DNA of 64,000 bases from NCBI GenBank assembly GCA_047967505.1, contig CM106540.1; one strand, 5' to 3'. This document shows positions 23,298 to 34,165 of the stretch, piece after piece. This DNA comes from Dipteris shenzhenensis (lineage: Eukaryota > Polypodiophyta > Polypodiopsida > Gleicheniales). Under the pieces are notes generated by a model, which searched no databases, was not told the origin of the DNA, and saw only the letters and a list, made by a program, of their open reading frames with translations. The position numbers and the translations under genes were made by a program. Positions within the stretch are counted from its first letter, which is position 1. The number at the start of each line of letters is the position of its first letter.

Positions 23298-23520
23298 GCA
23301 CACACTCAATCTATTTGAACGTACCTCAACTAGACAATGAAAGGCTCTATATGTAGATAACCTCAGCACACTTTTACACATCATCATGCCATGTGGCATT
23401 CATCCTTATCTCTCTCCACCTCGTATTATTTTATCTTCTAGACTCTTCTCACCTCTTTCATGAAATCATAGATTTATCCTTAATATCACTCTCTTGCACT
23501 CTTCTATCTTCTCTATCATC
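23146..23520. repeat. Dispersed repeat R1, copy A (left part, interrupted by copia A)
   Basis: Matches 30441-30792 over its whole length (for example GCTAAGCCTAGTATAATGTG and GTAGATAACCTCA versus GTAGATAGCCTCA). It includes a GA microsatellite at 23244-23294. It ends TTCTCTATCATC where copia A is inserted and resumes at 28947 with GCATCACATATT. Confidence 0.8.
23244..23294 (+). repeat. (GA)n microsatellite in repeat R1 copy A
   Basis: About 25 GA units preceded by a short G-run. The equivalent array in copy B is at 30529-30586. Confidence 0.95.
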
Positions 23521-24104
23521 TGTTAAATTACACAGTGTAGCGGAATAGAAACTGAACAAAGAATAGAGAGTACAGCAAACTGGAGAGGAACAAAATTTTC
23601 CTTCAATACTGATGTAGTATAGATGATGGATCCGTCCACCCGTGCGCTCCCACAGCGGAGCTTAGATGGTGATCTAGATAGATACTAGGTGAAGAGCTAC
23701 TAGCTGGAAGATGTGATTTGATACAATGGACTGGGAAGGTCGCCTCTTTATAGCTATGTGTGCGGTAGTTAAATCAATGTAGTCAGTGGAGCCGACCAGT
23801 CAACCTAGTTGGTGGAGTCAACTAGTCATCCATGGAATATTCCCTATACCTTCATTCCCACACAATCAAGACAATGTGCCTCGTTGTGCTACTAGCTTAC
23901 CTACCTTGCCTAGCCCATAGGCTAGACTCACATAAATCACCTTTCTACCATCAATGGTCTCATTGTTGATAGACCACATCTGACATGCAAGTCAGGATCC
24001 ATCCAGTGTCTTGAGCTCACACATGGCTTCTCCTCATATGGGGGTCTTACAACTTGAGCACCTTGGACCACTGGTGGTTATCAGGAGGGTGGGGCAATCT
24101 AACA
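23521..24104 (-). repeat. Left (3') LTR of copia A
   Basis: 584 bp. Closely matches the right LTR except that it lacks a GC-rich palindromic segment of about 80-90 bp present at about 28616-28698 in the right copy. Confidence 0.88.
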
Positions 24105-24116
24105 CCCCCCCTCAAT
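24105..24116 (-). other. Polypurine tract of copia A
   Basis: Reads ATTGAGGGGGGG on the minus strand, immediately before the 3' LTR. The same tract occurs in copia B at 46064-46074. Confidence 0.8.
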
Positions 24117-24133
24117 GTCCACCCATAGGTGAA

Positions 24134-25550
24134 CTACCTTCTCGGCCCAATGCCGAGTCTCTGAAGATGACCCTGAAATTGATCCTTCCCGAGTGCCTTG
24201 GTGAAGATATATGCTCCATTTTGCTCTGTTGGATAGTAGACCAATTCCACTATCCCGTCCTCGATCAAATCATGCACATGGTGATATTGAATCTCTATAT
24301 GTTTTGTGTGCACATGACACACTGGATTTTTAGCAATGGCCATGCAACTTTGATTGTCACACCTCAGCACAGTTGCCTCATCCTCTTGCACTCCCATGTG
24401 CCATAAGATCCTCCTCAGCCACACTGCTTCACATGTAGCAAAACATGTTGCCTTGTACTCAGCCTTGGTAGAAGACAATGCCACTGTTGGTTGTTTCTTA
24501 CTGATCCAAGAGAAGATACCTAAACCTAAAGAGAAACAATATCCAATAATTGATTTCCTGGAATCAACGTCACCAGCCCAATCTGAGTCATAATGACCAG
24601 CCAAGGAAGTGCTCGTACCATAGATGATGCCATAATTAAGAGTGCCCTTCACATACCTGAGCAGCCACATCCCTGCATTCCAATGATTCTCCTGGGGCTT
24701 ATTGGAGAACCTGCTCAAAACGCCAATGGCAAAATAGATGTCTGGTCTGGTGTCCCATAGATAGATGAGACTGCTGACCAACTTCCTGTACCTCCCGATG
24801 TTTGCTGGTGGTGAGGCATCCTCCATAGATAGCCTTGCATTTACCTCCATAGGTGTAGCTATCTCCTTGCATTCGGACATACCAAATGCCTTCAAGATCT
24901 CCCTTGCATATTTTTGCTGAGAGATGAAGATCTTTCCTGGCTCTTGCCAGACTTCAATCCCTAAACAGTAGTGCATCAAGCCTAAGTTTGTCATCTCAAA
25001 CTCAGTGCTCAATGCCTTTCTAGTCTGCTTGATCATGTCTTCATAGTAGTCACCTGTAATAAGGAGATCATCCACATATAGAACAATAATAGCAGATTTT
25101 CCACCTTTCCTGTACACATACAAGTTAGCATGTGAGGCACATCTTTTGAAGTTTAATTTATGAAATAAATTGTCTATCCATTGGTACCATGCTCTTGGGG
25201 CCTGTTTTAGCCCATATAGTGCCTTCTTTAGCTTGCAAACCTTGTTCTCAAAATGGGGGGCCTCAAACCCTAGTGGCTGAGCCATGTACACCTTCTCCTT
25301 GAGGTCACCATTCAAGAATGCTAATTTAACATTTATTTGATTAACTGGCCACTTTTTATGAGCAGCCACCGATAGTACTATGCGAATAGTGGTCATTCTG
25401 GCAGTCAGAGTGAAAGATTCCTGAAAATCAAACCCTTCAACATGTGAAAACCCTTGTGCAACCAACCTAGCTTTGTACTTTTCCAAAGTTCCATCGACCT
25501 TGTACTTTACCTTCCAAACCCACTTGGTGCCAATAACCCTTCTGTTAGGT
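24134..25550 (-). CDS. Copia A reverse transcriptase and RNase H (open reading frame)
   Basis: Uninterrupted frame covering RT and RNase H. It runs from GTKWVWKVKYKVDGTLEKY (upstream of the first Met at 25486) through KARLVAQGFSHVEGFDF. The motif A region reads INVKLAFLNGDL (Lys where copia usually has DVKTAF, so the usual Thr is missing), then [14 protein letters not shown] and the intact catalytic box LYVDDLLITGD. RNase H motifs follow: DSDWAGDVDSRKS, ALSSTKAEYKA, RCDNQSCMAIAKNPV and TKHIEIQYHHV. It ends LQRLGIGPRR, about 20 bp from the polypurine tract. It is part of a once continuous polyprotein and is not expected to be expressed as a separate protein. Confidence 0.88.
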
Positions 25551-26290
25551 GGTCAATCTATCATCTCCCAAGTTTCATTCTTCATGATGCATTTTTCCAA
25601 TCTTGGTTTGCAAGTGCTTCCTCCAAATTCGCAGGCTCCTTTACTTCTGTAATAATCTCAACCATCAAGGCCATATTGACTATGTGAGTAGAAGCCCTCC
25701 TTTGCTCCTCGATTCTCTGAGACTGCCTTGGTCCATCTGCATGCTGCTCAATAGACATAGGCATCTAGTTATCATGGTCGTAGAGCTGCCTTACCCATCG
25801 CGAGAATGGCTTTTTTGGTGGTGTAACAATAGGTTGGTGACTTATACCTTCATCATCTGATATTTCCTCCTCCTTTATAGCTCCTGGGATAGGTCCATAG
25901 TGAATTACCTCTTTGCTTGATAATAAAGTGGAAGAGCTCTTCTCTACCTCCACTGTATGTGGTTGCTTCCTCAACACCACATCACGGCTCGCTATGATCT
26001 TCTTTGCCTCTCGGTCATACAACTTATAGGGTTTCTTCTCATCACAATAGCCTAAGAAGATACATTTGGTGCTTTTTGGTTGTAGCTTGTTTCTCTCTTT
26101 GTCTGGTATATGTGCATAGCGTTCACACCCAAATGTTCTAAAGTGGGAGATAGATGGCTTCTTATTGCTGTAAGCCTCATGTGGTGTTTTACCTTTGAGT
26201 GCCTTTGTATAGCTGCGATAAGGATGTAAACCGCAGTATTGACAGCCTCAGCCCAAAAGTGGTTTAGCACTCCAGCACCTTTCAACATAC
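25551..26290 (-). pseudogene. Copia A integrase C-terminus and linker (broken)
   Basis: Minus-strand pieces include HFRTFGCERYAHIPDKERNK, KSTKCIFLGYCDEKKPYKLY and REAKKIIASRDVV, the conserved end of copia integrase. An acidic linker ending RQSQRIEEQRRAS leads to the RT. Stops separate the pieces (near 25764 and 25580). Confidence 0.8.
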
Positions 26291-26867
26291 ACCTCCCCAG
26301 GTTCGCATTCGGTGTTCAACAATAGAATTTTGCTGAGGCATATGTGTTGTCGTCGTTTATCGCTTGATCCCTTAGCTCTTGCAAAAGTATCCAAACTCTG
26401 TAGAAACAAACTCACCACCACCATCCGATCTGATTTTCTTTACTTTTCTCCATGTTTCATTTTCAACAAAAGCTATAGCCATTCTTTCAATTTACCAAAA
26501 GCTTCAGCCTTTTCGTTGCGAAGAAAGTACACCCACATCTTTGTGCTATAGTCATCGACGATCAATAAAAAATTGGAAGATCCCCCAAGGCATGTGTAGG
26601 CATCTTACCGCACAAGTCAACATGCACCAACTCTAGAGGAGCGTTTGCTCTATTCTTGCTTTCTTGTGGGAATGCCTTTCTTTGTTGCTTGCCCATCATG
26701 CATGCTTCACACGGTTCTTTGATTTCTGCTACAGCAGGTAAGTGAGCAACCATACCTTGCTTCTGCATCTCCTTCAGCACTGCAAATTTGATGTGGTCGA
26801 ATCTTTCGTGCCAAAGTCTGCTTTTGCCCACTCTAATGGTGGCTGTAAGAGCACTTAACTCATACAA
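26291..26867 (-). pseudogene. Copia A GAG-pre-integrase and integrase core
   Basis: Minus strand reads SRLWHERFDHIKFAVLKEMQ, then CEACMMGKQQRKAFP and LELVHVDLCGKMPTHALG, which is the pre-integrase zinc motif followed by the start of the integrase core. It continues in a shifted frame with a VDDYSTKMWVYFLRNEKAEA-like stretch near 26500-26560. A frameshift near 26562 breaks the core. Confidence 0.8.
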
Positions 26868-27125
26868 GTTGTTCCTCCTTACTCCTGTGCAACAAGATTA
26901 CTAGCACTATCCAAAATTTTTGCTCCCATCTTGTTGAACCTCACGTCATGGTCAAGGTCAGTTATGGAAGCAACAAAGCAAATTTCTCTTGATTTGTGGA
27001 ACATACAACACATTAGATAGTTTCTTAACATCTCCATTTACAAAAACAAATGAAATCGTACCTATACCCTCAATAGGGCATTTTGCATTATTTCCAATCG
27101 TCATGGTGATGGGTTCCTGTAGAGG

Positions 27126-28197
27126 CTACATGGAACAATATAGGCCCTTCTTACAGGTCATGTGATGGGAGGCACCACTATCCAACACCCATGAATCAGT
27201 GGTTGAAGCTTCCTGAACTGAGGAACACTCTTCCTCAATGGCCAGAAATAGATCCAACTCTGCCTCTGCTGTGTTAGCTGTCTCTTTCCCCTTATCTGTC
27301 TTCTTTAGGGTACCATTCTTTCCATCTTCTTTCTTGACCTGGCAATCTGCAATCACATGGCCCTTCTTCTTGTAGTAGAAGCATTCTCCCTGAAACTTCT
27401 TCTTGCCGCCCTTCTTCTTTTTGTCACCACTAGTAGAGGACTCACCTTTGGTGGAGGAACCACCTTTGCCTTTCGTAGTGGTAGAGAACGCAGCATCCCC
27501 ATTGCCACCTCCATCTTGAGCTTTAAGCCTCAATTCCTCCTCCATAAGTAAAGCACAGAACTCCTCAAATGTCAATGGTTGGGGTCTCACCTGAGTGTTA
27601 AGTGCTGTTACCAGTCCATCAAACCTTGGTGGACATAACCGAAGACATCGTCGAGCTAGCTCTTCGCTAGTCTTTTGTATCCTAGCACCAGCCATCTGGT
27701 TATGCATATTTTTGATTCGGGTGATGAACACCTCCGCTCTCTCTCCTTCATTAAACTTCTTAGCTATTGTTGTAAGCTGATTCTCCAGGTTTTGGATCCT
27801 TGTCTGATTCCGCGTCTCATACTGACTCTTCAATATGTTCCAGGCCACACTTGCCTTAGATGTATGCTGAATCAAGGTCAAAACACTATCAGTAGTACTT
27901 GTAACCAAGGCACACAGAGCATTTGCATTCCTGCATTTCCAAGCTCGTAGAAGGTCGGCATTAGGAGGTATCGTTCTCCCTACATTTGCTAGGTCGAGGG
28001 TTTCTTGTGTTCTAGGCAGTCCCCAGTACTGTCTCTAGAAGCTCATAGAAATCTAGAATAGCACTAATCTTAAACTTCCATAGAGTGTAGTTCGTACCAT
28101 CTAGCTTGCCTTCAGTGAAGGCTGGTGGGTGAATCCTCATTGACTGGATTGTTGGAGCAGCTATTGCTAGACTCGAGCCGCTTCCTGATGCCATCAC
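27126..28197 (-). pseudogene. Copia A gag and protease start (broken)
   Basis: Gag begins at 28197 with a short Met frame containing FTEGKLDGTNYTLWKFKI, stops at 28012, and resumes in the frame 27908-27126. That frame holds YETRNQTRIQNLENQL and a Lys/Gly/Ser-rich basic region. The zinc knuckle reads CFYYKKKGHVIADC, with the second Cys replaced by Tyr. The protease opening WVLDSGASHHMTC follows at the end. The altered zinc ligand and internal stop show decay. Confidence 0.85.
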
Positions 28198-28256
28198 TCC
28201 GTATGCTATTGAAGCCGTCGCCTCTCTTCTAGTCTTCGATCCTTAGAGCCACCTGG

Positions 28257-28268
28257 GCTCTGATACCA
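28257..28268 (-). other. Primer-binding site of copia A
   Basis: Minus strand reads TGGTATCAGAGC, a perfect plant tRNA-iMet primer site directly adjoining the 5' LTR. Confidence 0.9.
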
Positions 28269-28946
28269 TGTTAAATTACACGATGCAGCAGAATAGAAAC
28301 TGAACAAAGAATAGAGAGTACATAGCAAACTGGAGAGGAATAAAATTTTCCTTCAATATTGATGTAGTACAAATGATGGCTCCGTCCACCAGTGCACTCC
28401 CACAGTGGAGCTTAGATGGCGATCTAGATAGATACTAGGTGAAGAGCTACTAGCTAGAAGATCTGATGTGATACAATGGACTGAGAAGGTTGCCTCTTTA
28501 TAGCTATGAGGGTGATAGTCGGATCAACGTAGTCGGTGGAGCTGATCAGCCAGCCTAGTCGATGGAGCCGACTAGTCATCCATGGAATATTCAAGGAATA
28601 CTTCCTATACCTTCGCTTCAAGGGCTCTCACTCCCAAACCCCCAGCAGGGGGCCAGAGGCCCCCCTAGGACCCCCCAGTGAGAGCAATAGGATCCCACAC
28701 AATTAAGACAATGTGCCTCGTTGTGCTACCAACTTACCTACCCTGCCTAGCCCATAGGCAAGGCTCACATAGATCACCTTTCTACCATCAACAGTCTCAT
28801 TGATAGACCACATTTGACATGCAAGTCAGGATCCATCCAGTGTCTCGGGCTCACACATGGATTCTCCTCATATGGAGGCCTTACAACTTGAGCACCTTCG
28901 ACCGCTGGTGATTACCAGGAGGGTGGGGCATTAAGCATATCTAACA
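28269..28946 (-). repeat. Right (5') LTR of copia A
   Basis: 678 bp. Contains a GC-rich palindromic segment, absent from the left LTR, bounded by GCTCTCACT (28625) and AGTGAGAGC (28677) with GGGGGCC-AGA-GGCCCCC inside. Confidence 0.88.
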
Positions 28947-30440
28947 GCATCACATATTTTACCCCTCCCCTCCTCCCTTCCCGCTTCATGCTAGGCCGGT
29001 CATAACCGAATACTTATGTTGTCAAAGGTGTAGTGTTAAATTACAATGATAATTTCCCCCCCTTAGTCCCCTATCAGGCTCATTAGCCTGTGGTATCACT
29101 AGGATGTGGGTATTTACATACTCTTGTGGACTCCTCATAAGGTAGGATGTCACTCACTTACATTGCTTCTTAGCTTCCTTGGCTACATCATTGGTGCTTA
29201 CGGCAAGCTCAATACACAATGAGATTCACTTGAAGAGTGGTTTGGATGAATTTGACCTTTAGAAAAATTTACAATACAAATTTGATGTTCTCATTGCATA
29301 GAGCATAATTTGCATCATTTTTTTTTTTTGGACCTCTACAAAATTCTCTCTAGATCAAAAGTTATGGTCATTTGAATTTTGAGTCTATTTTTGTCTAAGG
29401 ATGATGAGGTGGCACTATGGGTGATGTGGCAGTGTATATTTACAAAATTGTGCTTAGCAAGAGATGATTGTGTACTGACTCTGCATGCTGAGGTAATAGT
29501 GCTGACATGTTTCAAGTGATGTGTCTTGTGGATAAGATCTGCCATGTGGTAAAAGCTTGACCAAAGCTAAACTTAACCTTTCCTTATCACTAATCCTATT
29601 TGCCACGTGTTATTTCCACTTGGCCAAAGCTATGAGTCACTTTGTTTTCTACAGGAGAAAGACATCATCGATGATAGAGGTGATGGCGATGAAGATGGAA
29701 GCTTGAAAACAATTCAAGTTGCTTCGAGCTTTGATGTGAGGCTTCATGTGGAGCTGTATGCCGATAGTGGGTTATTGACTTCTTGTTCTTCTAGTTGGTA
29801 GTCTTCATGGGTCTCTTCGCTTGTTTGTTATGGCTCTTTTTTGAGCCTTTATTGCAGATTTTCTTCCATTGTAGCCCATTGTCTTTTGCTTGCTATAGTT
29901 GCCAATCGATGTAGTTGCTGATGTAGCAGTCCCTTTACCAGAGCTTATTTTGGCATTGCTCTTCATTGCTTATTGGGGCATTAGGTTGATGCTCTTGTTT
30001 GAGACTGGTTTGTTGATCATGGACCGCTACTTTCTTGGTCATTGAAGGCTCGCTAGAGTTTCTCATAGGTGTCGCAATTCAGCTGCTTGTTGAGCTTACA
30101 TGTTGTGTTGCTACTTCGAGTCTCTGCCTCTCCTAGCTACTCTTGTCTTTGACACTATTGCTACCTATATTGGTGTAGTATTCTCATCTTCTCTTCTTTT
30201 CTACCACACACTTCTAGCCTACTCTTTCTTAGGCTCACCATTTGTATCAGCAACTTCTTCTTTTCATAACAATTTGTCCTCCATAGCAAAAGTCCAAAAT
30301 CTTCACTTACTTTCTTCCTAGATGGGTGGTGTAAAAAAAAAACTTCAATCCTCAAATCTCACGAGACTAATCAAATGATGATGAGTGAGCCATAATTTTC
30401 TCTACACACAAAGCATGATAAAACAAGCACACACTAATCT
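28947..30440. other. Intergenic, no gene seen
   Basis: The first dozen bases complete repeat R1 copy A. The rest contains C-rich and T-rich stretches and short open frames without domains (for example 29607-29801 and 30100-30321). Confidence 0.4.
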
Positions 30441-30523
30441 AACATGTCAAAAAGTGGATTGTGCTAAGCCTAGTATAATGTGCAAGAAGAGTGCATACTC
30501 TACGGGGGCTCAAAGTGCACAAG

Positions 30524-30590
<67 letters not shown>

Positions 30591-30804
30591 GCACACACTT
30601 GATCTATTCCAACATACCTCAACCACACAATGAAAGGCTCTATATGTAGATAGCCTCAAGCACACCTTTGCACATCATCATGCCATGTGGCATTCATCCT
30701 TGTCTCTCCACCTCACATGATCTTATCTTCTAGACTCTTCTCACCTCTTTCATGTAATAATATCACTCCCTTGTACTCTTCTACCTTCTCTAGCATCACA
30801 TATT
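30441..30804. repeat. Dispersed repeat R1, copy B (uninterrupted)
   Basis: Matches 23146-23520 plus 28947-28958 without the copia insertion, so it serves as the empty-site reference. Its own GA array is at 30529-30586. Confidence 0.85.
30529..30586 (+). repeat. (GA)n microsatellite in repeat R1 copy B
   Basis: About 29 GA units. It occupies the same place within R1 as the array at 23244. Confidence 0.95.
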
Positions 30805-32156
30805 GCAACAACATGTAGAGCCTATGTTGCTATGCAATCATGCCTGACACCTATAAATTAAAGATGTATATTGTAATGGTTTAGTGTGCCTCTTTAGACT
30901 GTGAACACTCCAAATGTTCCAAACCCTCAATATTCTCATAGTCTGTGCTACATTAACAACAAGCAAAGGCGTCTTAATCTTTAGGCTCAATTTATTAGAC
31001 AAGTCTTTGAATGCCTAGTTTGATAGACAGATATTTGAGCTACATATTCTTGATAAATCATGAAAATAAATAAAGAACTACATATCTAGACATGTTCTTA
31101 CATGCCAAGGATTCTCAAAGACCCTCTATAAAGCCCTGATGGAAGGATGCTTTATGGACTTAAGCACATGAACATTGTCTTCCACTCTAAGTTTGCCTTT
31201 GTGCGATTTAATAGCTTGATGTAAATGAGCATGATGTCATAGAGCAATTGGCACAATTGCATGAAGTAAGATTGAAAAAGTGTTTTTTTCCCAAAGAGTT
31301 GACTCATGGCACTATGGGTCCTCTATTCCAATAGATTTATGCGTATTCAATAGATTTAAGTCTACTATCATGCTTTTTCTACAATAATCTCTCAATGTCA
31401 ATCCTAGATGTTGTAGCACCTATATCAATTCAAGGTGCAAAATCTATTCCATGTGCTACACCATAGAGTTTTTGATAATTGGGGTCTCTATTATTCTAAT
31501 AGATCCACACAATAGTAGAGATTTAGCTCTTCATGATGAAGTAGATATGGGGGGTAGCCATTGGTGGTTAGAGCTCAAGGTTGTTGCAATGTTTGAGAAT
31601 GAGACTCGCTAGTTCCATTAGTGAATAAAGTTTACCTTAGCAAGCATCTTAGCCTAATAAAGAAAAGATCCATGCAGTGAGCTTAGAATCCACAGTACTA
31701 TGGATTTTGTCGATCATCCCAAGTAAGCGTCAACAGATGAGGTGTAAGCAAACATCAAGATGGTACAAAAAGCTGAATGGAAGGCCAATGTATTGAGGGT
31801 GAAGTGCATAATTCTCCTTACTCCAATATTGGTTACACATCTCATAGATTCTAAAGGTTACTCAACATCTTAAAGACTTGAGATCAATAATTCTCATATA
31901 AAAAAGAGTGACCAAAAGGACATTTGGATGCATGAAGGTTGGGATGTTAATCTTCAAGTTAGAAATTAGTCTTAGCCTTGAAATGACTTTTTATAGTGCT
32001 TTTTGTATGGAGGCTTGCACTATGTTTGGTTTTTGCTCTAGGTTACAATAATCTACTACTTTCAGCTTATTGTCTCTTTAAGCTAATCTCTATCAAACAT
32101 GAATATGTATGTTTCTCATAGTCAACATAAAGCATGATCAGCTAAATCAAGAAAAC
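30805..32156. other. Intergenic, no gene seen
   Basis: AT-rich, no open frame of note and no recognised repeat. Confidence 0.4.
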
Positions 32157-32330
32157 TTAGGAATGTTGGTATATTATTTTTAATGGGGGGAAGTTTGCTT
32201 TGGTAATTAGACTTAGGAATGTTGGTAGATTATTTTTAATGGGGGAAAGTTTGCTTTGGTAATTAGACTGAGGAATGTTGGTTAATTATTTTTAATGGGG
32301 TGAAGTTTGCTTTGGAGATTAGATTTTCAG
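32157..32330 (+). repeat. Three-copy minisatellite, 56 bp period
   Basis: GAATGTTGGT starts at 32161 and 32217, and GAATGTTGG at 32273. Each is followed by TTATTTTTAATGGGG and AAGTTTGCTTTGG. The copies differ by a few substitutions. Confidence 0.85.
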
Positions 32331-32614
32331 CTGGTTGATCAATGTATAATATGAAAAATATGTGCTTAGAGTAAAATTCATGAAACTAGACCTAGTTTAT
32401 AATTTTTAAATATCATCAAGCTTCAAAGTTCCTAGTTTGTACCCTAACAAAATCACAACTAAAGCAAGCTAACATAATGTCTTGGGGCTTGAATATACAG
32501 TTTCTTTTTTTTTAAAACGGTAACGTTCATCTTATATTAAAGTAAAAAAAGTAGAAAGAAGATAAAGGGGATATACAAAAAAGGAACAGCCTCAAGAAAA
32601 TGAGTTGGGAACCT

Positions 32615-33363
32615 TCAGTTCCAAATCTTTCCTACAAGGTTACATGTATCATTCTTTTTCCCAAAATACCATATTGCTTTTTTCGTGTCCTCTATGATGG
32701 CTGTATAGTCAGTAGTCTCCCCAAGTGCGATTTGTGAAATGCAAAGTTGTTTCTCTATCTCCACACATGGGTTATCACATGTCCTCTGATCACTTGCCAA
32801 ACTTCATAATGGGGTCAGTCAACCTGCATCTGTCCCCTAGTAGTTCCATTTTCCAGATCATTTTAAAGGTAATGTGAGCTCTTGCCAGGTTGAGTCCAAT
32901 CTGTTTCCACACACCCGTGATAAAGATGCAGTCCTAGAATAAATGCATGAGTCTCCTTGGCATCCTTGTAGAATAGATAAGTCGGACTTACATTCAGATT
33001 CCATTTAGTGATTCTTGACCTCATTGGCATTTTGCCCACCAAGACCCGCCAAAGAAGAAAGTTCATTTTGTATGACGGTGTGGCCTTCGACACCCTATTG
33101 AGCCGTGTGACCCATATAAGCAGTTTGTCATTTGACGTATGGAACTTCCACTATCTACTTGCAAACAGTGGGGCCTCAAGAGAAGAGTTCTCCTTAAAGT
33201 CTCTCAAGCATACTCTAGAGAATGGTTTTCCTTGACTCCAAACAAACTCTCTGAAACCCAGTTCCTCTTGAAGATATTGGCTAGTAGGCCAATCCCCCTT
33301 AATCCTGCTCAACACAAGAGTAATTACCTCACCTTCCCGTACCGTTAGCCCATATCTCCACAT
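32615..33363 (-). pseudogene. LINE ORF2 C-terminal zf-RVT-like fragments
   Basis: Broken minus-strand frames include FLLWRVLVGKMPMRSRITKW and AHPFILGL-type sequence typical of the reverse transcriptase zinc-binding C-terminal region. They are interrupted by several stops. Confidence 0.6.
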
Positions 33364-33737
33364 AATGGTCTTAGCATCTCGTCACTTTAGCCCACCAGGA
33401 TCCCAAATTTGGACAAAGGTTTGAATCCCTTTCTTGAATATTCTAGCAGCTAGTCGTGGGTAGCTCTTAAGGAGAGCTGGGCCTATAATTAACGGCCAGT
33501 TAGTTAACCATATTGACCTCCCAAGGGAAGCATCACCATGGAGTGGCCTTAGTCCCCCCCACTGACAACCCTTCGATTTACCCTTCCATATTTGCACTAG
33601 CCTGGCAAGAAGTTCAGATTGGGGAATCTCAACTGCAAACTTTGATAGTATTACATCTTGCCAAGGATAGTCAATCTTTTTTGGAGCATTCAGGCTGATG
33701 AAGAATCTTGCAATTGTTGCCCATGGTTGGCTGCTAC

Positions 33738-34151
33738 CTAGCTATAGTAGCCACTTACTGTGCACAACACGCCATTTCTTTCTTTCTCAAAAATCAACCC
33801 TAGGCCACCATGCTCCTTCGGCACTGTCATCAGCTCCCACTTCATTGAGTGCCACCTCCCCTCCCATATGAAGTTCGCAATAAGTTTGTTAATAGTCCTT
33901 AGATTTGTTTTGGAAAAAGGAATAACAGAAAGCATGTAGACCAAGGTAGATTCAAGCATATGCTTTGCAATCATAATTTGGGCTATAAGGGAGAGGGTTT
34001 TCCCCAACCATCTATCAAACTTGTCCTTTATTTTCTTGATTGCCCAGTCAAATTTGTCTTTTAAAGAAACTCCTATCCCAATTGGACACCCAAGATATCT
34101 CAAGACTTGTCCTTTTGGAATCCACTTGTATTCAAAATTAATAGTCCCCAA
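33738..34151 (-). pseudogene. LINE ORF2 post-RT region fragment
   Basis: Open frame of 137 codons matching the segment after the LINE polymerase: RYLGCPIGIG, DKFDRWLGKTLSLIAQIMIA, YMLSVIPFSKTNLRTINKLI, NFIWEGRWHSMKWEL and EHGGLGLI. It ends by stop and is continued in other frames downstream. Confidence 0.8.
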
Positions 34152-34165
34152 ATATAGCTAACACT

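Larger units (their letters stand above)
23521..28946 (-). mobile_element. Ty1/copia element A, minus strand, with both LTRs
   Basis: LTRs at 23521-24104 and 28269-28946 both run TGTTAAATTACAC to ATCTAACA. A canonical primer site lies next to the right LTR and a polypurine tract next to the left one, so the element reads right to left. Coding order on the minus strand is gag, protease, integrase, RT, RNase H. Flanking bases are TCATC and GCATC. The uninterrupted repeat copy at 30793-30797 reads GCATC at the same place, so this is a 5 bp target duplication with one later change. Gag and integrase are broken, while RT-RNase H remains a 450-codon open frame. Confidence 0.92.
32501..34165 (-). 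mobile_element. 5'-truncated LINE, minus strand
   Basis: The minus strand carries only the C-terminal half of a LINE ORF2. A T-rich run at about 32502-32515 is the poly-A tail in the sense direction. The highest-coordinate coding begins near 34151 with KGQVLRYLGCPIGIGVSLKD. It proceeds through the zf-RVT-like part (VLVGKMPMRSRITKWN, about 33090-32863) to a frame ending at 32615. Endonuclease and the catalytic RT core are absent. 5' truncation is the usual fate of LINE copies. No convincing target duplication was found. Confidence 0.75.
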
